Shown here piece after piece: positions 51,777 to 60,587 of a DNA stretch of 64,000 nucleotides. Both the position numbers and the translations under genes were made by a program. The notes beneath the pieces were generated by a model. The model did not search any database and was not told the origin of the DNA. It worked only from the letters and a program-made list of their open reading frames with translations. Numbering within the stretch: position 1 is the stretch's first letter; each line of letters opens with the position of its first letter. The stretch is taken from assembly GCF_000425385.1 (NCBI RefSeq), contig NZ_KE384360.1:68196-132195 (forward strand). The letters run 5' to 3'. The DNA is from Pseudoduganella violaceinigra DSM 15887 (GTDB lineage Bacteria > Pseudomonadota > Gammaproteobacteria > Burkholderiales > Burkholderiaceae_D).

Positions 51777-53594
51777 TTACTTCTTCGCTTTGGCGATCCA
51801 CTCGTTGACGCGCGTCTCCAGAATAGGCAGCGGCAAGGTGCCGTCTCCCAGCACCACGGCGTGGAAGGCCGGGTAGCTGAATTTTGCGCCCAGTTCACGC
51901 TGGGCCCTGTCGCGCAATTCCAGGATCTTCATCGCACCAATCTTGTAGCTCAGAGCCTGCGCAGGCCAGACCATATAGCGCTCAACCTGGTTCTTGGCTC
52001 GTTCTTCCGGGACGCCCAGCGTTTCGACCATATAGGCGATAGCCTTCTCCCGGGGCCAACCCATCGAGTGCATGCCGGTATCGACCACCAGACGCACAGC
52101 GCGTAGCAATTCCGCATTCAGGTGGCCGTAGTGCCAGACCGGGTCTTCGTATAAGCCGAAGTTTTTGCCCAGCGTCTCGGCGTACAGCGCCCAGCCTTCG
52201 GTGTAGGCTGCGTTGTTCTGGTTTTCAGTGCTGAACTTGCGGAAATCGGGCAGCGGCATTTCCTTCAACAGCGCTGCGTGGAAGTGGTGGCCGGGCACAC
52301 CCTCATGCAGCAGCAGGCTGGCCATGCCGGTGCGGTTGTAGTCCTTCGGATCGTTCACAACGGCCCAGAATACGCCGGGGTGGGAACCGTCGGCCGCCGG
52401 CGGCGTGTAATGGTCGGACGCGGTGGCACGCGTCAGAGCAGGTTCCAGGTCGACCACCAATTTGGATTTCGGCACGAGGCTGAAATAGGCGGGCAGCCTG
52501 GCCTGTACCAAATCGTAGATCTCGCGGTACTCGTCCAGCACTTCCGCTTCCGTGGCGAAGGGCGTGAAGCGCTTCTGGCCGCGCATCCATTGCGTGAAAC
52601 TCTGCGTAGATCCGGCGAAATCCAATTTGAGCCTCAGGCTTAGCATCGTGGCGCTGATACGGGCGACTTCCTTCAATCCCAGGTCGTGGATCTCTTGCGG
52701 CCCCAGCGGCAGGTTGGTGCTGTCATGGATGCGAGCCTGGTACCATGCCCCGCCGTTCGGCAGGGAGTTCCAGCCGGTGCTCTTGCGGCTGGCGGGCAGG
52801 TATTCCGATTCCAGGAAGCGCACCAGGCGTTCCAGCGCCGGATCGAGTTGCTCCACCGCTGTACGGTAGTCGCGCGCCAGACGCGCCTTGTCCGCGGCGC
52901 TGAACGATGCGGGCATGCGCGCAATCGGCGAGTAATACACGCTGGATTCCGCGCTCTTGCTGCGCAGCGCTGCCATCTGCGGCAGCATCGCTTGCGTGAT
53001 GGCCTTGGGGTGGACGACACCCTTCTTGATGCCTTCGCGCATATTGGCGATGGCCTGGTCGATCCAGGGCGCCAACTGGCGCACCCGACTCAGGTAGTCT
53101 TGGTATTGCTTGACGGTGCCCAGCGGCTGGGAGCCGGTGCCGCTGGCGTAATTGGCCAGGGTGCTCGGAATATTGTCGAAATGGTTCAGCGGCAGCAGGT
53201 GTTCGGGGAAGGGGGCCAATGCCAATGCCGCATCCAGCTCATAGGCCAGCAGGTCGAGCGTCATCTTGTCCTGGTCCGCCAGCTGGGTGCGCGGGATCGT
53301 TGCGAGGCGGGCCTGCATCTGGCGGTAGGCTGCGAACTGCTTGGCGCGCACGTCGGGGGCGATGGCCATGCCGATCTGGTCGTTGTAGCGGCTGTCGCCG
53401 TTGGCAGTCGCGAACAGCAGCGGGTCGAAGCTGGCGCGGGCGATGTGGAAGTCGTTTGCCAACTGGGCCAGTTGGCGACTGGCCTGGCTTGCCTCTTGTT
53501 TGACGGCCGGCGCCGCCAGTGCAGCGTCGAGGGCGAGTGGACTGGCCAGCAGGCTGGCTATAAGGACGGCGGCGGAAAGACGGGAAGACTGCAT
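51777..53594 (-). CDS. Exported DUF885 protein
   Basis: The 605-residue protein begins with a signal peptide (MQSSRLSAAVLIASLLASPLA) and is a DUF885 family member, a group related to M32-type zinc carboxypeptidases. The motif HEGVPGHHFHAAL fits HExxxxH-like metal binding, and YTEGWALYAETLG could hold a further Glu ligand. Start MQSSRLS at 53594. It is divergent from the TonB-dependent receptor, sharing the gap that contains a Fur box. Confidence 0.85.
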   Translation of the reverse strand: MQSSRLSAAVLIASLLASPLALDAALAAPAVKQEASQASRQLAQLANDFHIARASFDPLLFATANGDSRYNDQIGMAIAPDVRAKQFAAYRQMQARLATIPRTQLADQDKMTLDLLAYELDAALALAPFPEHLLPLNHFDNIPSTLANYASGTGSQPLGTVKQYQDYLSRVRQLAPWIDQAIANMREGIKKGVVHPKAITQAMLPQMAALRSKSAESSVYYSPIARMPASFSAADKARLARDYRTAVEQLDPALERLVRFLESEYLPASRKSTGWNSLPNGGAWYQARIHDSTNLPLGPQEIHDLGLKEVARISATMLSLRLKLDFAGSTQSFTQWMRGQKRFTPFATEAEVLDEYREIYDLVQARLPAYFSLVPKSKLVVDLEPALTRATASDHYTPPAADGSHPGVFWAVVNDPKDYNRTGMASLLLHEGVPGHHFHAALLKEMPLPDFRKFSTENQNNAAYTEGWALYAETLGKNFGLYEDPVWHYGHLNAELLRAVRLVVDTGMHSMGWPREKAIAYMVETLGVPEERAKNQVERYMVWPAQALSYKIGAMKILELRDRAQRELGAKFSYPAFHAVVLGDGTLPLPILETRVNEWIAKAKK

Positions 53595-53662
53595 CAGGGA
53601 TCCTGGACAAAAGGGAAGCCGCAAGCATACTCCAAAATCTTCCCTCCTTAACGTCTTGCGAA

Positions 53663-53677
53663 TGAGAATTATTCGCA
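53663..53677. promoter_or_regulatory. Fur box upstream of the TonB-dependent receptor
   Basis: TGAGAATTATTCGCA matches the 7-1-7 Fur consensus TGATAATNATTATCA at 12 of 14 informative bases. It is embedded in the inverted repeat GCGAAT/ATTCGC (53658-53676) and lies 62 bases before the receptor ATG and 69 bases before the divergent DUF885 start. Iron repression of the receptor is therefore likely. Confidence 0.8.
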
Positions 53678-53739
53678 TTAGAATGGCGTTCCCGTGCCAG
53701 CCGAGAGCCAGCGTTTGACCGACTCTCTACTGGAAGATC

Positions 53740-55962
53740 ATGACTGCATCCGTATTGCGGCCGCAGCGCCTGGCGCTGTTGCTGGCTGCCGCCCTGGGCG
53801 CGAACGCCCATGCCCAAGAAACCACCCGCCTGGGCGAAATCCTCGTTACGGCCAAGCCTGAGGAAAACAAGACGATTACTGCGCGCGAGCTCGAGCGGCG
53901 CGGCGTGACCGATATGGCGCAAATGGCCCGCTACGAAACGCTGGTCACCGTACCGGCGGCGCTGAGCGGCGGCGCCAATATCTGGGATGGCGCGGGCAAT
54001 ACGGGCTTCAACATCCGTGGTGTGGAAGGCAACCGCATCGGCCTCGATCTGGACGGCATTGCGCTGCCCGATGCGGCGCCGCGTCCGGACAATTCGACGC
54101 TGAACAGCTTCGGCGTCGGGCGCGACTATTTCGACCCCGAAACCTTCCGCGAAGTGCGCATCGGCGCAGGTAGCACCGCAGCCGACGGCGGCAGCGCAGG
54201 CCTGGGCGGCAAGGTATCTTTTGTGACCAAGTCGCCATCCGACTTCGTGAGCGCGGAAAAACCCGTCTATGCCGAGTACAAATTTGGCTACCACGGCGCC
54301 AACGACGCGCGCATGCATGCCCTGACCGGCGCCGTGCAGTCAGGCTCGTTGCAGGCATTGGCGGTGGCGGTACGTCGCAACGGCGAACAGTCCCAGAGTG
54401 AAGGCAGCGTGGCGCCCAATCCGGATGACTGGCGCTCCGATGCGCTGCTGGCCAAGCTGGCGTGGCGCCTGGCGCCGGGCCAGAAGCTCGGCTTCACCTT
54501 CGACGGCTTTCGCGCCGGGCATGACCGCAAATTCGACAACAAGCTGAACGCCATGTACCCCCAAGGCGCAGCGCAGGCTTCGAATACGCACCGCAACCGG
54601 GCCAGCCTGGAACATGAATACACTTCCGGCACCTGGCTGGTCGAGAGCAGGGCTTATGTGCAGAATTCGCGCGTGGAAGACCATACCGATGCAGCCTATG
54701 TGGCCGGTCCCCAGCGCTATGCGCGCAGCATCGACACGGGCTACTTTAACAAGAGCAAAGGCCTGGCCAGCAGCGCGACGCGCCAGTTCGGCGCCGACAG
54801 CATGTCATTCGGCGCGATGGTGGAAGACCAGGCGTCGCGCCGCCCCTGGAGGGAAGACCGCACGGTGTTGGCAAGCGGCGCGCACCAGGTCACCAACAAG
54901 AACCGCATGGCCGACATGGATACCTTGAAACTGTCGGCCTTCGTGCGCGGCGAGTATGTGTTCCCGCTGGCGGGCCTGCGCGCCACCGTGTCCCCAGGGC
55001 TGCGCGCCGAGTACCGCAAGCTGGAGCCGAAAAACCTGCAGAACTACGTGATCGCGGTACCGGCCGCAGCCAAGGAATTGAAGGACGACAGCGACAGCTT
55101 CCTGTCCCCGAGCCTTGGCCTGACGGTGGCCGTGACGCCGCAGGTCGACGTGTACGGCAAGTACACGCACGGCTACCGCATGCCGACCGCCGCCGAGCGC
55201 ACCGGCACATACGATTCGTTCAGTTACACGGGAGCCGGCAACGGTTACGCGACGCTGGGCAACGCGAACCTGGGCAAAGAGAGCAGCAACACCTTTGAAC
55301 TGGGCTTGCGCGGGCAGGCGGCAAGCTGGCTGACGGTGAGCGCCTCCACTTTCTACAACCGCTACAAGGATTTCATCGAGTACGTGGCGCAGCCGGCCGA
55401 CCCGGTCAACTTCCCGACCGTGACGTTCGGCCTGTTCCGGCCTGAGAACATCGGAAATGCGCGCAGCTGGGGTGGCGAGTTTTCCGCGCTGGCGCAGATG
55501 GGGCAGGGCTTCAGCGCCGCGCTGTCGGCAGGCGCTTCGCGCGGCACGCTGGAAAACAAGCGCACCGGCCAGAAAGGCGGCATGAACTCCATCCAGCCGT
55601 ACAAGGCCACGGCCAGCCTGGCCTGGGACGACCCGCAAAAGCGCGGCGGAGCATCGCTGACCGCCGTCCACATGCGCGGCAAACAGGCGCAGGCCGATGT
55701 GACCGCTGCGCCGGCGCAGGCGCCGGCGGGTGCGTATTTCGCGGTGCCGGCGGCGACCGTGGTTGACCTGGCGGGCTACTGGAATATCGGCAGGAACGCG
55801 GTGCTGAATGCCGGCATCTATAACGTGGGCGACAAGAAGTACTGGGATTACGCCGCCGCGCGCAGCTTGGCCGCAGGTAGCACCGCCGCCGCGCGGGCCG
55901 AGATCGAGCGCCAGGCGCGCCCGGGCCGCCATGTCGCGCTCAACTTCAAACTGATGTACTGA
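53740..55962 (+). CDS. TonB-dependent heme/hemoprotein receptor
   Basis: The 740-residue outer-membrane protein has a signal peptide (RLALLLAAALGANAHAQ), a TonB box-like ETTRLGEILVTA, a plug domain (ANIWDGAGNTGFNIRGVEGN, GRDYFDPETFREVRIGAGS) and a 22-strand barrel with FRPENIGNARSWGGEF and the terminal aromatic residue MY. FRAP/NPNL-type heme-receptor motifs are not clearly seen; the assignment to heme rests on the HemS-like gene 13 bases downstream and the Fur box. A haemoglobin/transferrin-class or siderophore receptor are alternatives. Confidence 0.85.
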   Translation: MTASVLRPQRLALLLAAALGANAHAQETTRLGEILVTAKPEENKTITARELERRGVTDMAQMARYETLVTVPAALSGGANIWDGAGNTGFNIRGVEGNRIGLDLDGIALPDAAPRPDNSTLNSFGVGRDYFDPETFREVRIGAGSTAADGGSAGLGGKVSFVTKSPSDFVSAEKPVYAEYKFGYHGANDARMHALTGAVQSGSLQALAVAVRRNGEQSQSEGSVAPNPDDWRSDALLAKLAWRLAPGQKLGFTFDGFRAGHDRKFDNKLNAMYPQGAAQASNTHRNRASLEHEYTSGTWLVESRAYVQNSRVEDHTDAAYVAGPQRYARSIDTGYFNKSKGLASSATRQFGADSMSFGAMVEDQASRRPWREDRTVLASGAHQVTNKNRMADMDTLKLSAFVRGEYVFPLAGLRATVSPGLRAEYRKLEPKNLQNYVIAVPAAAKELKDDSDSFLSPSLGLTVAVTPQVDVYGKYTHGYRMPTAAERTGTYDSFSYTGAGNGYATLGNANLGKESSNTFELGLRGQAASWLTVSASTFYNRYKDFIEYVAQPADPVNFPTVTFGLFRPENIGNARSWGGEFSALAQMGQGFSAALSAGASRGTLENKRTGQKGGMNSIQPYKATASLAWDDPQKRGGASLTAVHMRGKQAQADVTAAPAQAPAGAYFAVPAATVVDLAGYWNIGRNAVLNAGIYNVGDKKYWDYAAARSLAAGSTAAARAEIERQARPGRHVALNFKLMY

Positions 55963-55975
55963 TAAGGAGAATACG

Positions 55976-57088
55976 ATGAAAAAGACTTACGCCTTCCTGC
56001 TGCTTGGCGGTGCCATCGCCTTGGCTGCCGGCGCCGCGGGCGCAGCCGCGCTGAACGAACGCTGGGATGCACTGCGCGCCGAACAGCCAAAACTGCAGAT
56101 CCGCGACGCCGCCCGCACGCTCGGCACATCCGAAGCCGAGCTGCTGGCGACCGGGATCGGCAAGACCGTGATCCGCCTGTCCGATGCGGAACACGCGGTG
56201 AACGACATCATGATCCGTGCGCTGGACCTGGGCACCGTCATGGCCCTGACCCGCAATGAGAACGGCGTATTGGAACGCACCGGCGTGGCAAGCCGGGCCA
56301 AGCCGGAATCCTTCAGCGACAAGGAACGCTACCGTGCCGTGGGCGGAGGCTATCTCGGCGGCGAGATCGACCTGCGCTTCCACTTCGCCAACTGGAAGCA
56401 TGCCTTCGCGGTCGTGCAGCCGGGCCGCGACGGCGCGACCAGCCGCAGCCTGCAGTTCTTCGACGCGCAGGGCAATGCCGCGCACAAGGTCTATGTGAAG
56501 AGCGAGGCTGGCGTGGCGGTGTTCGACAAGATCGTGGCAGAATTCAAACATCCGCAGCAAAGCGGCGCGCTAAAGATTGTCGCCGCCGAGCCGAAGGCGC
56601 TTGAACTGGCGGACAGCGCCGTGGACGTGAAGGAATTCCAGCTGGCGTGGAAAGAGATGACCGATGTGCACCAGTTCAACCGGATTGTCGGCGAGTTCAA
56701 ACTGAGCCGCGAACAAGCGATGCGCCTGGCTCCCGAGGGCGCGGTGCAGAAAATCGGACCGCAAGCGATGCGCAAGCTGCTGGAAGAATCGGCGAAGCAG
56801 CAGATGCCGATCATGGCCTTCCTGGGAAATGGCGCGGTGACGCAGATTTTCAGCGGCAAGATCAGCAAGACTGCTGCCAGCGGCGAGTGGTACAACGTGC
56901 TCGATCCGGAATTCAACCTGCACATCCGCGAAACCACGCTGAAGAGCGGCTATGTGGTGCAGCGCGCCGGCGTCACGTCGGTGGAATTCTTCGATAAGGA
57001 CGGCGAGCTGGTCGTGACCTTCTTTGGCGTGCGGGAAAGGGCAAAGCCGCAGACGCAGGCGTGGGTTGACTTGACGCGCAGCCTGTAA
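55976..57088 (+). CDS. HemS/HmuS-like heme-handling protein with signal peptide
   Basis: The 370-residue protein matches HemS/HmuS over most of its length: LNERWDALRAEQPKLQIRDA, TSEAELLATGIG, VMALTRNENGVLERTG, LQFFDAQGNAAHKVYVKSE with the likely heme-ligand His. HemS-type proteins are cytoplasmic heme-transfer or degrading factors of about 350 residues. This one carries an extra N-terminus (MKKTYAFLLLGGAIALAAGA) that looks like a Sec signal, so it may act in the periplasm. It follows the receptor by 13 bases. No heme ABC transporter genes are adjacent. Confidence 0.85.
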   Translation: MKKTYAFLLLGGAIALAAGAAGAAALNERWDALRAEQPKLQIRDAARTLGTSEAELLATGIGKTVIRLSDAEHAVNDIMIRALDLGTVMALTRNENGVLERTGVASRAKPESFSDKERYRAVGGGYLGGEIDLRFHFANWKHAFAVVQPGRDGATSRSLQFFDAQGNAAHKVYVKSEAGVAVFDKIVAEFKHPQQSGALKIVAAEPKALELADSAVDVKEFQLAWKEMTDVHQFNRIVGEFKLSREQAMRLAPEGAVQKIGPQAMRKLLEESAKQQMPIMAFLGNGAVTQIFSGKISKTAASGEWYNVLDPEFNLHIRETTLKSGYVVQRAGVTSVEFFDKDGELVVTFFGVRERAKPQTQAWVDLTRSL

Positions 57089-57098
57089 GAACGGCCGG

Positions 57099-57178
57099 GT
57101 CCGTGGCAACCTTGGGGTCAGGCTCTTGGCTTGCCACGCGTGGCAACCCAAGAGCCTGACCCCAAGGTTGCCACGGAC
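57099..57178. repeat. 80-base near-perfect palindrome
   Basis: Left arm 57099-57138 and right arm 57139-57178 are inverted copies of 40 bases with a single mismatch and no spacer at the centre (TTGCCACG/CGTGGCAA). The arms contain TTGGGGTCAGGCTCTTGG. It lies between the convergent HemS-like and hslO genes. It can terminate transcription both ways but is far longer and more exact than a terminator needs; it looks like a dispersed palindromic element. Confidence 0.92.
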
Positions 57179-57187
57179 TCGGCTGGA

Positions 57188-58135
57188 TCAGTGCTTGGCT
57201 TCGGTACCGTGCATCAGGGCTTCGGCCGGTGCGTCGGTGACGAACAGCTGCGCGCAGTCGACCGCGTCGTATTCATAGTGCTTGCCGCAGAAGTCGCAGT
57301 TGATGCCCAGCTTGCCTTGCTCGGACAGCGCGTCTTCCACTTCCTGCTGGCCCAGCATCTTCAGCATATTGCCCACCTTCTCGCGCGTGCAGGAGCAGTG
57401 GAAGTGCGGGTGCAGCGGCTCGAAGACGCGCAGGGTCTCTTCCCAGAACAGGCGCTTTTGCAGTTCGTCGATGCCGTGTTCCAGCATCTCCGCTTCCTTC
57501 AGCGTGTCGCCCAGCATGACCACGCGGTTCCAGGTTTCCTGCGAGTGTTCGATGGCGTGCGCCGTGGTTTCGGCCTTGCCGCCATGCAGGGGCAGCTTTT
57601 GCAGCAGCAGGCCGCGCGAGACCTTGTCGTCCGCCGCCAGCCACAGTTTGGTGTCCAGCTGTTCGGAGCGCAGCATATAGTGCTCGATCACGGTCGCCAC
57701 GTCGTCGCCGTCCAGCGGTACGATGCCCTGGTATGGCTGCTGGCCCGGCACTTTTTCGGCTGGATCCAGGGTGATCACGAAACGGCCGTGGCCTTGGGCG
57801 TTGACCAGCGCCTGCAGGCCGGCGTCTTCCGCGATCGCGAACTCGGCATTCAATTTGGCGGTGGCGCGCATGCGCAGGTCGGAATCGCATTCCACCACCA
57901 GCAGGCGCACCGGGCCGTCGCCATGCAGCTGCATGATCAGCGAGCCGTTGAATTTGAGGTTGGCTGACAGCAGCGCCGCCGCCGACACCATCTGGCCCAG
58001 CAGGCGCTTGACAGCGACCGGGTAGTGGTGGCGGGCCACGATCTCGCGCCAGGTGGCGGAGATGTCGACCAGCTCACCGCGCACGGCGGCGTCTTCGAAA
58101 ACAAACTTCTGCAGGGTATCCGGGGTGTTCGTCAT
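57188..58135 (-). CDS. hslO: Redox-activated chaperone Hsp33
   Basis: Hsp33 is a holdase switched on by oxidation of its zinc-bound cysteines. The 315-residue protein has the N-terminal folding domain and the C-terminal redox switch CSCTREKVGNML followed by INCDFCGKHYEYD, so the CxC and CxxC zinc ligands are intact. The gamma carbonic anhydrase-like gene ends three bases upstream of its start, so the two are co-transcribed. Confidence 0.96.
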   Translation of the reverse strand: MTNTPDTLQKFVFEDAAVRGELVDISATWREIVARHHYPVAVKRLLGQMVSAAALLSANLKFNGSLIMQLHGDGPVRLLVVECDSDLRMRATAKLNAEFAIAEDAGLQALVNAQGHGRFVITLDPAEKVPGQQPYQGIVPLDGDDVATVIEHYMLRSEQLDTKLWLAADDKVSRGLLLQKLPLHGGKAETTAHAIEHSQETWNRVVMLGDTLKEAEMLEHGIDELQKRLFWEETLRVFEPLHPHFHCSCTREKVGNMLKMLGQQEVEDALSEQGKLGINCDFCGKHYEYDAVDCAQLFVTDAPAEALMHGTEAKH

Positions 58136-58138
58136 TGC

Positions 58139-58663
58139 TTATCCAATCTTTTTCAGTTGCGACTTGAACAGCTGGCCACGTTTGACATAGCTGTCGGCGC
58201 TGCCTTGCAGGCGCGCCACGTCTTCCGCTGTCAGCTGGCGCACCACCTTGGCGGGCACGCCGACGATCAGCGAGTTGTCGGGAAACTCCTTGCCCTCGGT
58301 GACCAGGGCGCCGGCGCCGACCAGGCAGCCCTTGCCGATCCTGGCGCCGTTCAGCACCACGGCCTGGATGCCGACCAGCGAACCGTCGCCGATGGTGCAG
58401 CCATGCAGCATGGCCTGGTGGCCGATGGTCACGTCCTTGCCCACCGTGAGCGGGAAGCCCATATCGGTGTGCATCACCGTACCTTCCTGCACATTACTGT
58501 TTTCACCAATTGTGATGCGCTCATTATCGCCGCGGATGGTTGCGCCAAACCAGACGGAGCTGTTTGCCTGCAAGGTCACCTTGCCGATCAAGGTGGCATT
58601 CTCCGCCACGAAAGCGGAAGCATCAATCTCTGGCGCGTGTTCGCCAAGCTGGTAAATTGTCAT
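58139..58663 (-). CDS. Gamma-class carbonic anhydrase-like hexapeptide protein
   Basis: The 174-residue protein is a left-handed beta-helix of hexapeptide repeats: [56 protein letters not shown] with the His residues that bind zinc (H in VMHTD, IGHQ, LHGC). It fits YrdA/CaiE-like gamma carbonic anhydrases, many of which lack proven activity. [11 protein letters not shown] at 58663 is chosen; earlier starts give no family sequence. Confidence 0.9.
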   Translation of the reverse strand: MTIYQLGEHAPEIDASAFVAENATLIGKVTLQANSSVWFGATIRGDNERITIGENSNVQEGTVMHTDMGFPLTVGKDVTIGHQAMLHGCTIGDGSLVGIQAVVLNGARIGKGCLVGAGALVTEGKEFPDNSLIVGVPAKVVRQLTAEDVARLQGSADSYVKRGQLFKSQLKKIG

Positions 58664-58766
58664 GGACGGTCCGGTAGGAGGGAAGGGAAGTGGCGCTATT
58701 GTACGCCAAGCAGGTTTTAGCACGGTCGTGCTATTATCGTGGTTCACCCATTTTTAGGCAGGCATC

Positions 58767-59642
58767 ATGATTCCATCCCGTTCCGATTTTATCGATGTGC
58801 GCGGCATGCGCACCCACGTACTGCATTGGGGCCGCGAAGGCGCGCCCAAGATCTTCATGGTGCACGGCTGGATGGATGTGGGCGCCAGCTTCCAGTTCGT
58901 GGTCGATTGCCTGAAAGGGGACTGGCATGTGATTGCGCCGGACTGGCGCGGTTTCGGCCAGACCGAGCGCAATGGCACGGATACTTACTGGTTCGCCGAC
59001 TATGTGGCCGACCTGGATGCGATCCTGCGCCATTACCAGCCAGAGGGCGCGATCAACCTGCTGGGCCACAGCATGGGCGGCAACGTGGTCAGCCTGTATG
59101 CCGGCATCCGTCCGGAGCGCATCCGCCGCCTGGTCAACCTGGAAGGCTTCGGCCTGAAAGCGACCGTGCCGGAGCAGGCGCCTTCGCGCTACCGCAAGTG
59201 GCTCGACGAATTGCTGGTGGCGCCAGAAATGCGCACCTACGACAGCCAGGCCGCCGTCGCGGCCCGTCTGCAGAAGACCAATCCGCGCCTGTCCGATGAA
59301 CGCGCCGCCTTCCTGGCCAGCCATTGGTCGGCGCGCAATGCGCAGGGACAGTGGGAAATCCTGGGCGACCCGGTGCATAAGCGTCCCGGCCCGTCGCTGT
59401 ACCGGGTGGAGGAAGTCCTGGCGTGCTGGAAGAAGATTACGGCGCCGGTGCTGTGGGTCGAGGCCGAGGATACCAATATGTGGCTGTGGATGGGCCCCAA
59501 GGACGAGGCGCGCGCGGAAATCGACCGCCGCCTGGCGCATCTGGCGCAGGTTACGCCGAAGATGATGCCGGACGCCGGCCATATGCTGCACCACGACCAG
59601 CCGGAACTGCTGGCCGAAATGCTGGAGGAATTCCTCGCTTGA
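58767..59642 (+). CDS. Alpha/beta hydrolase
   Basis: The 291-residue protein has the alpha/beta hydrolase motifs MVHGWMDVGASFQF (oxyanion hole), GHSMGGN (nucleophile Ser), and DAGHMLHHDQPELLA (catalytic His). A hydrolase acting on esters or similar small substrates is likely; the substrate is unknown. It is divergent from the carbonic anhydrase-like gene and followed 42 bases later by the PHP protein. Confidence 0.88.
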   Translation: MIPSRSDFIDVRGMRTHVLHWGREGAPKIFMVHGWMDVGASFQFVVDCLKGDWHVIAPDWRGFGQTERNGTDTYWFADYVADLDAILRHYQPEGAINLLGHSMGGNVVSLYAGIRPERIRRLVNLEGFGLKATVPEQAPSRYRKWLDELLVAPEMRTYDSQAAVAARLQKTNPRLSDERAAFLASHWSARNAQGQWEILGDPVHKRPGPSLYRVEEVLACWKKITAPVLWVEAEDTNMWLWMGPKDEARAEIDRRLAHLAQVTPKMMPDAGHMLHHDQPELLAEMLEEFLA

Positions 59643-59684
59643 GCTTTCAGCGTACAATGAATGCTTCGCAATATTGCAAAGCGT

Positions 59685-60518
59685 ATGCTGAACGTAGACC
59701 TCCATTGCCATTCGAACGTGTCCGACGGGGTGCTGCCGCCTGCGGCGGTGGCCGAGCATGCCCATAAGGCGGGCGTCAATGTCTGGGCCCTGACCGACCA
59801 TGATGAAGTGGGCGGCGTCGCCACGGCGCGCGCCGCGGCGCAGCTGTATGGCATGCGCTTCGTGTCGGGGGTGGAAATTTCCATCACCTGGGCCGGCGAG
59901 ACGGTGCATATCGTCGGCCTGCAGCTGGACGAAAATAATGCCACCCTGCTCAAAGGCCTGGAGGATACCCGTTCCGGCCGCGATAACCGGGGCCGCGAAA
60001 TTGGCCGCCAGCTGGAGCTGGCCGGCATTCCCGGCGCCTACGAGGGCGCGCTGCATTATGTCGACAATCCATCGCTGATGTCCCGTACCCACTTCGCACG
60101 CTTCCTGGTGGAGCAGGGGATTTGTTCCTCGGTGCCGGAAGTGTTCCGCAAATATCTTTCGCCAGGCAAGCCGGGCTTCGTCGAGCACCGCTGGGCGAGC
60201 TTGCAGGATGCGGTCGGCTGGATTCTGGGCGCGGGCGGGATCGCGGTGATCGCGCATCCGGGGCGCTACAAATTCACGCCGCTGCAGGAGGGTGTGCTGT
60301 TCGACGAATTCAAGCAGCTGGGCGGCACGGCAATCGAGGTCGTGACCGGCTCGCATACGCCGGACCAGTATCCGAAATATGCGAACCTGGCGAACAGCTA
60401 TGGCTTCCTGGCGTCGCGCGGGACCGACTTCCATGCGCCGGGCGAGGCGCGCGTCGACTTCCGCCTACTGCCGCCGCTGCCGGGCAATGTGACGCCGGTC
60501 TGGCACGACTGGTTCTGA
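59685..60518 (+). CDS. PHP-domain phosphoesterase, RNase AM/YciV type
   Basis: The 277-residue protein has the polymerase-and-histidinol-phosphatase metal site: VDLHCHSNVSDG, ALTDHDEVGG, GVEISITW, IAVIAHPGRYKF and RGTDFHAPGE. YciV/TrpH-type members hydrolyse 3',5'-nucleoside bisphosphates and trim 5' RNA ends. Start ATG 59685 fits the family; ATG 59661 is an in-frame alternative eight residues longer. Neither has a clear ribosome site. Confidence 0.9.
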   Translation: MLNVDLHCHSNVSDGVLPPAAVAEHAHKAGVNVWALTDHDEVGGVATARAAAQLYGMRFVSGVEISITWAGETVHIVGLQLDENNATLLKGLEDTRSGRDNRGREIGRQLELAGIPGAYEGALHYVDNPSLMSRTHFARFLVEQGICSSVPEVFRKYLSPGKPGFVEHRWASLQDAVGWILGAGGIAVIAHPGRYKFTPLQEGVLFDEFKQLGGTAIEVVTGSHTPDQYPKYANLANSYGFLASRGTDFHAPGEARVDFRLLPPLPGNVTPVWHDWF

Positions 60519-60525
60519 CGCGGGG

Positions 60526-60552
60526 CTTGTAATTCCCTACTGCCGACCATAG
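60526..60552 (+). promoter_or_regulatory. Candidate sigma-32 promoter of htpX
   Basis: CTTGTAA (60526-60532) differs by one base from the sigma-32 -35 CTTGAAA, and GACCATAG (60545-60552) partly matches CCCCATNT, with 12 bases between. HtpX is a heat-shock gene in E. coli, which fits, but the -10 is weak. Confidence 0.4.
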
Positions 60553-60587
60553 ATTATCATTCGGTAAAGTTGTCCGGAGCTTGTTCT

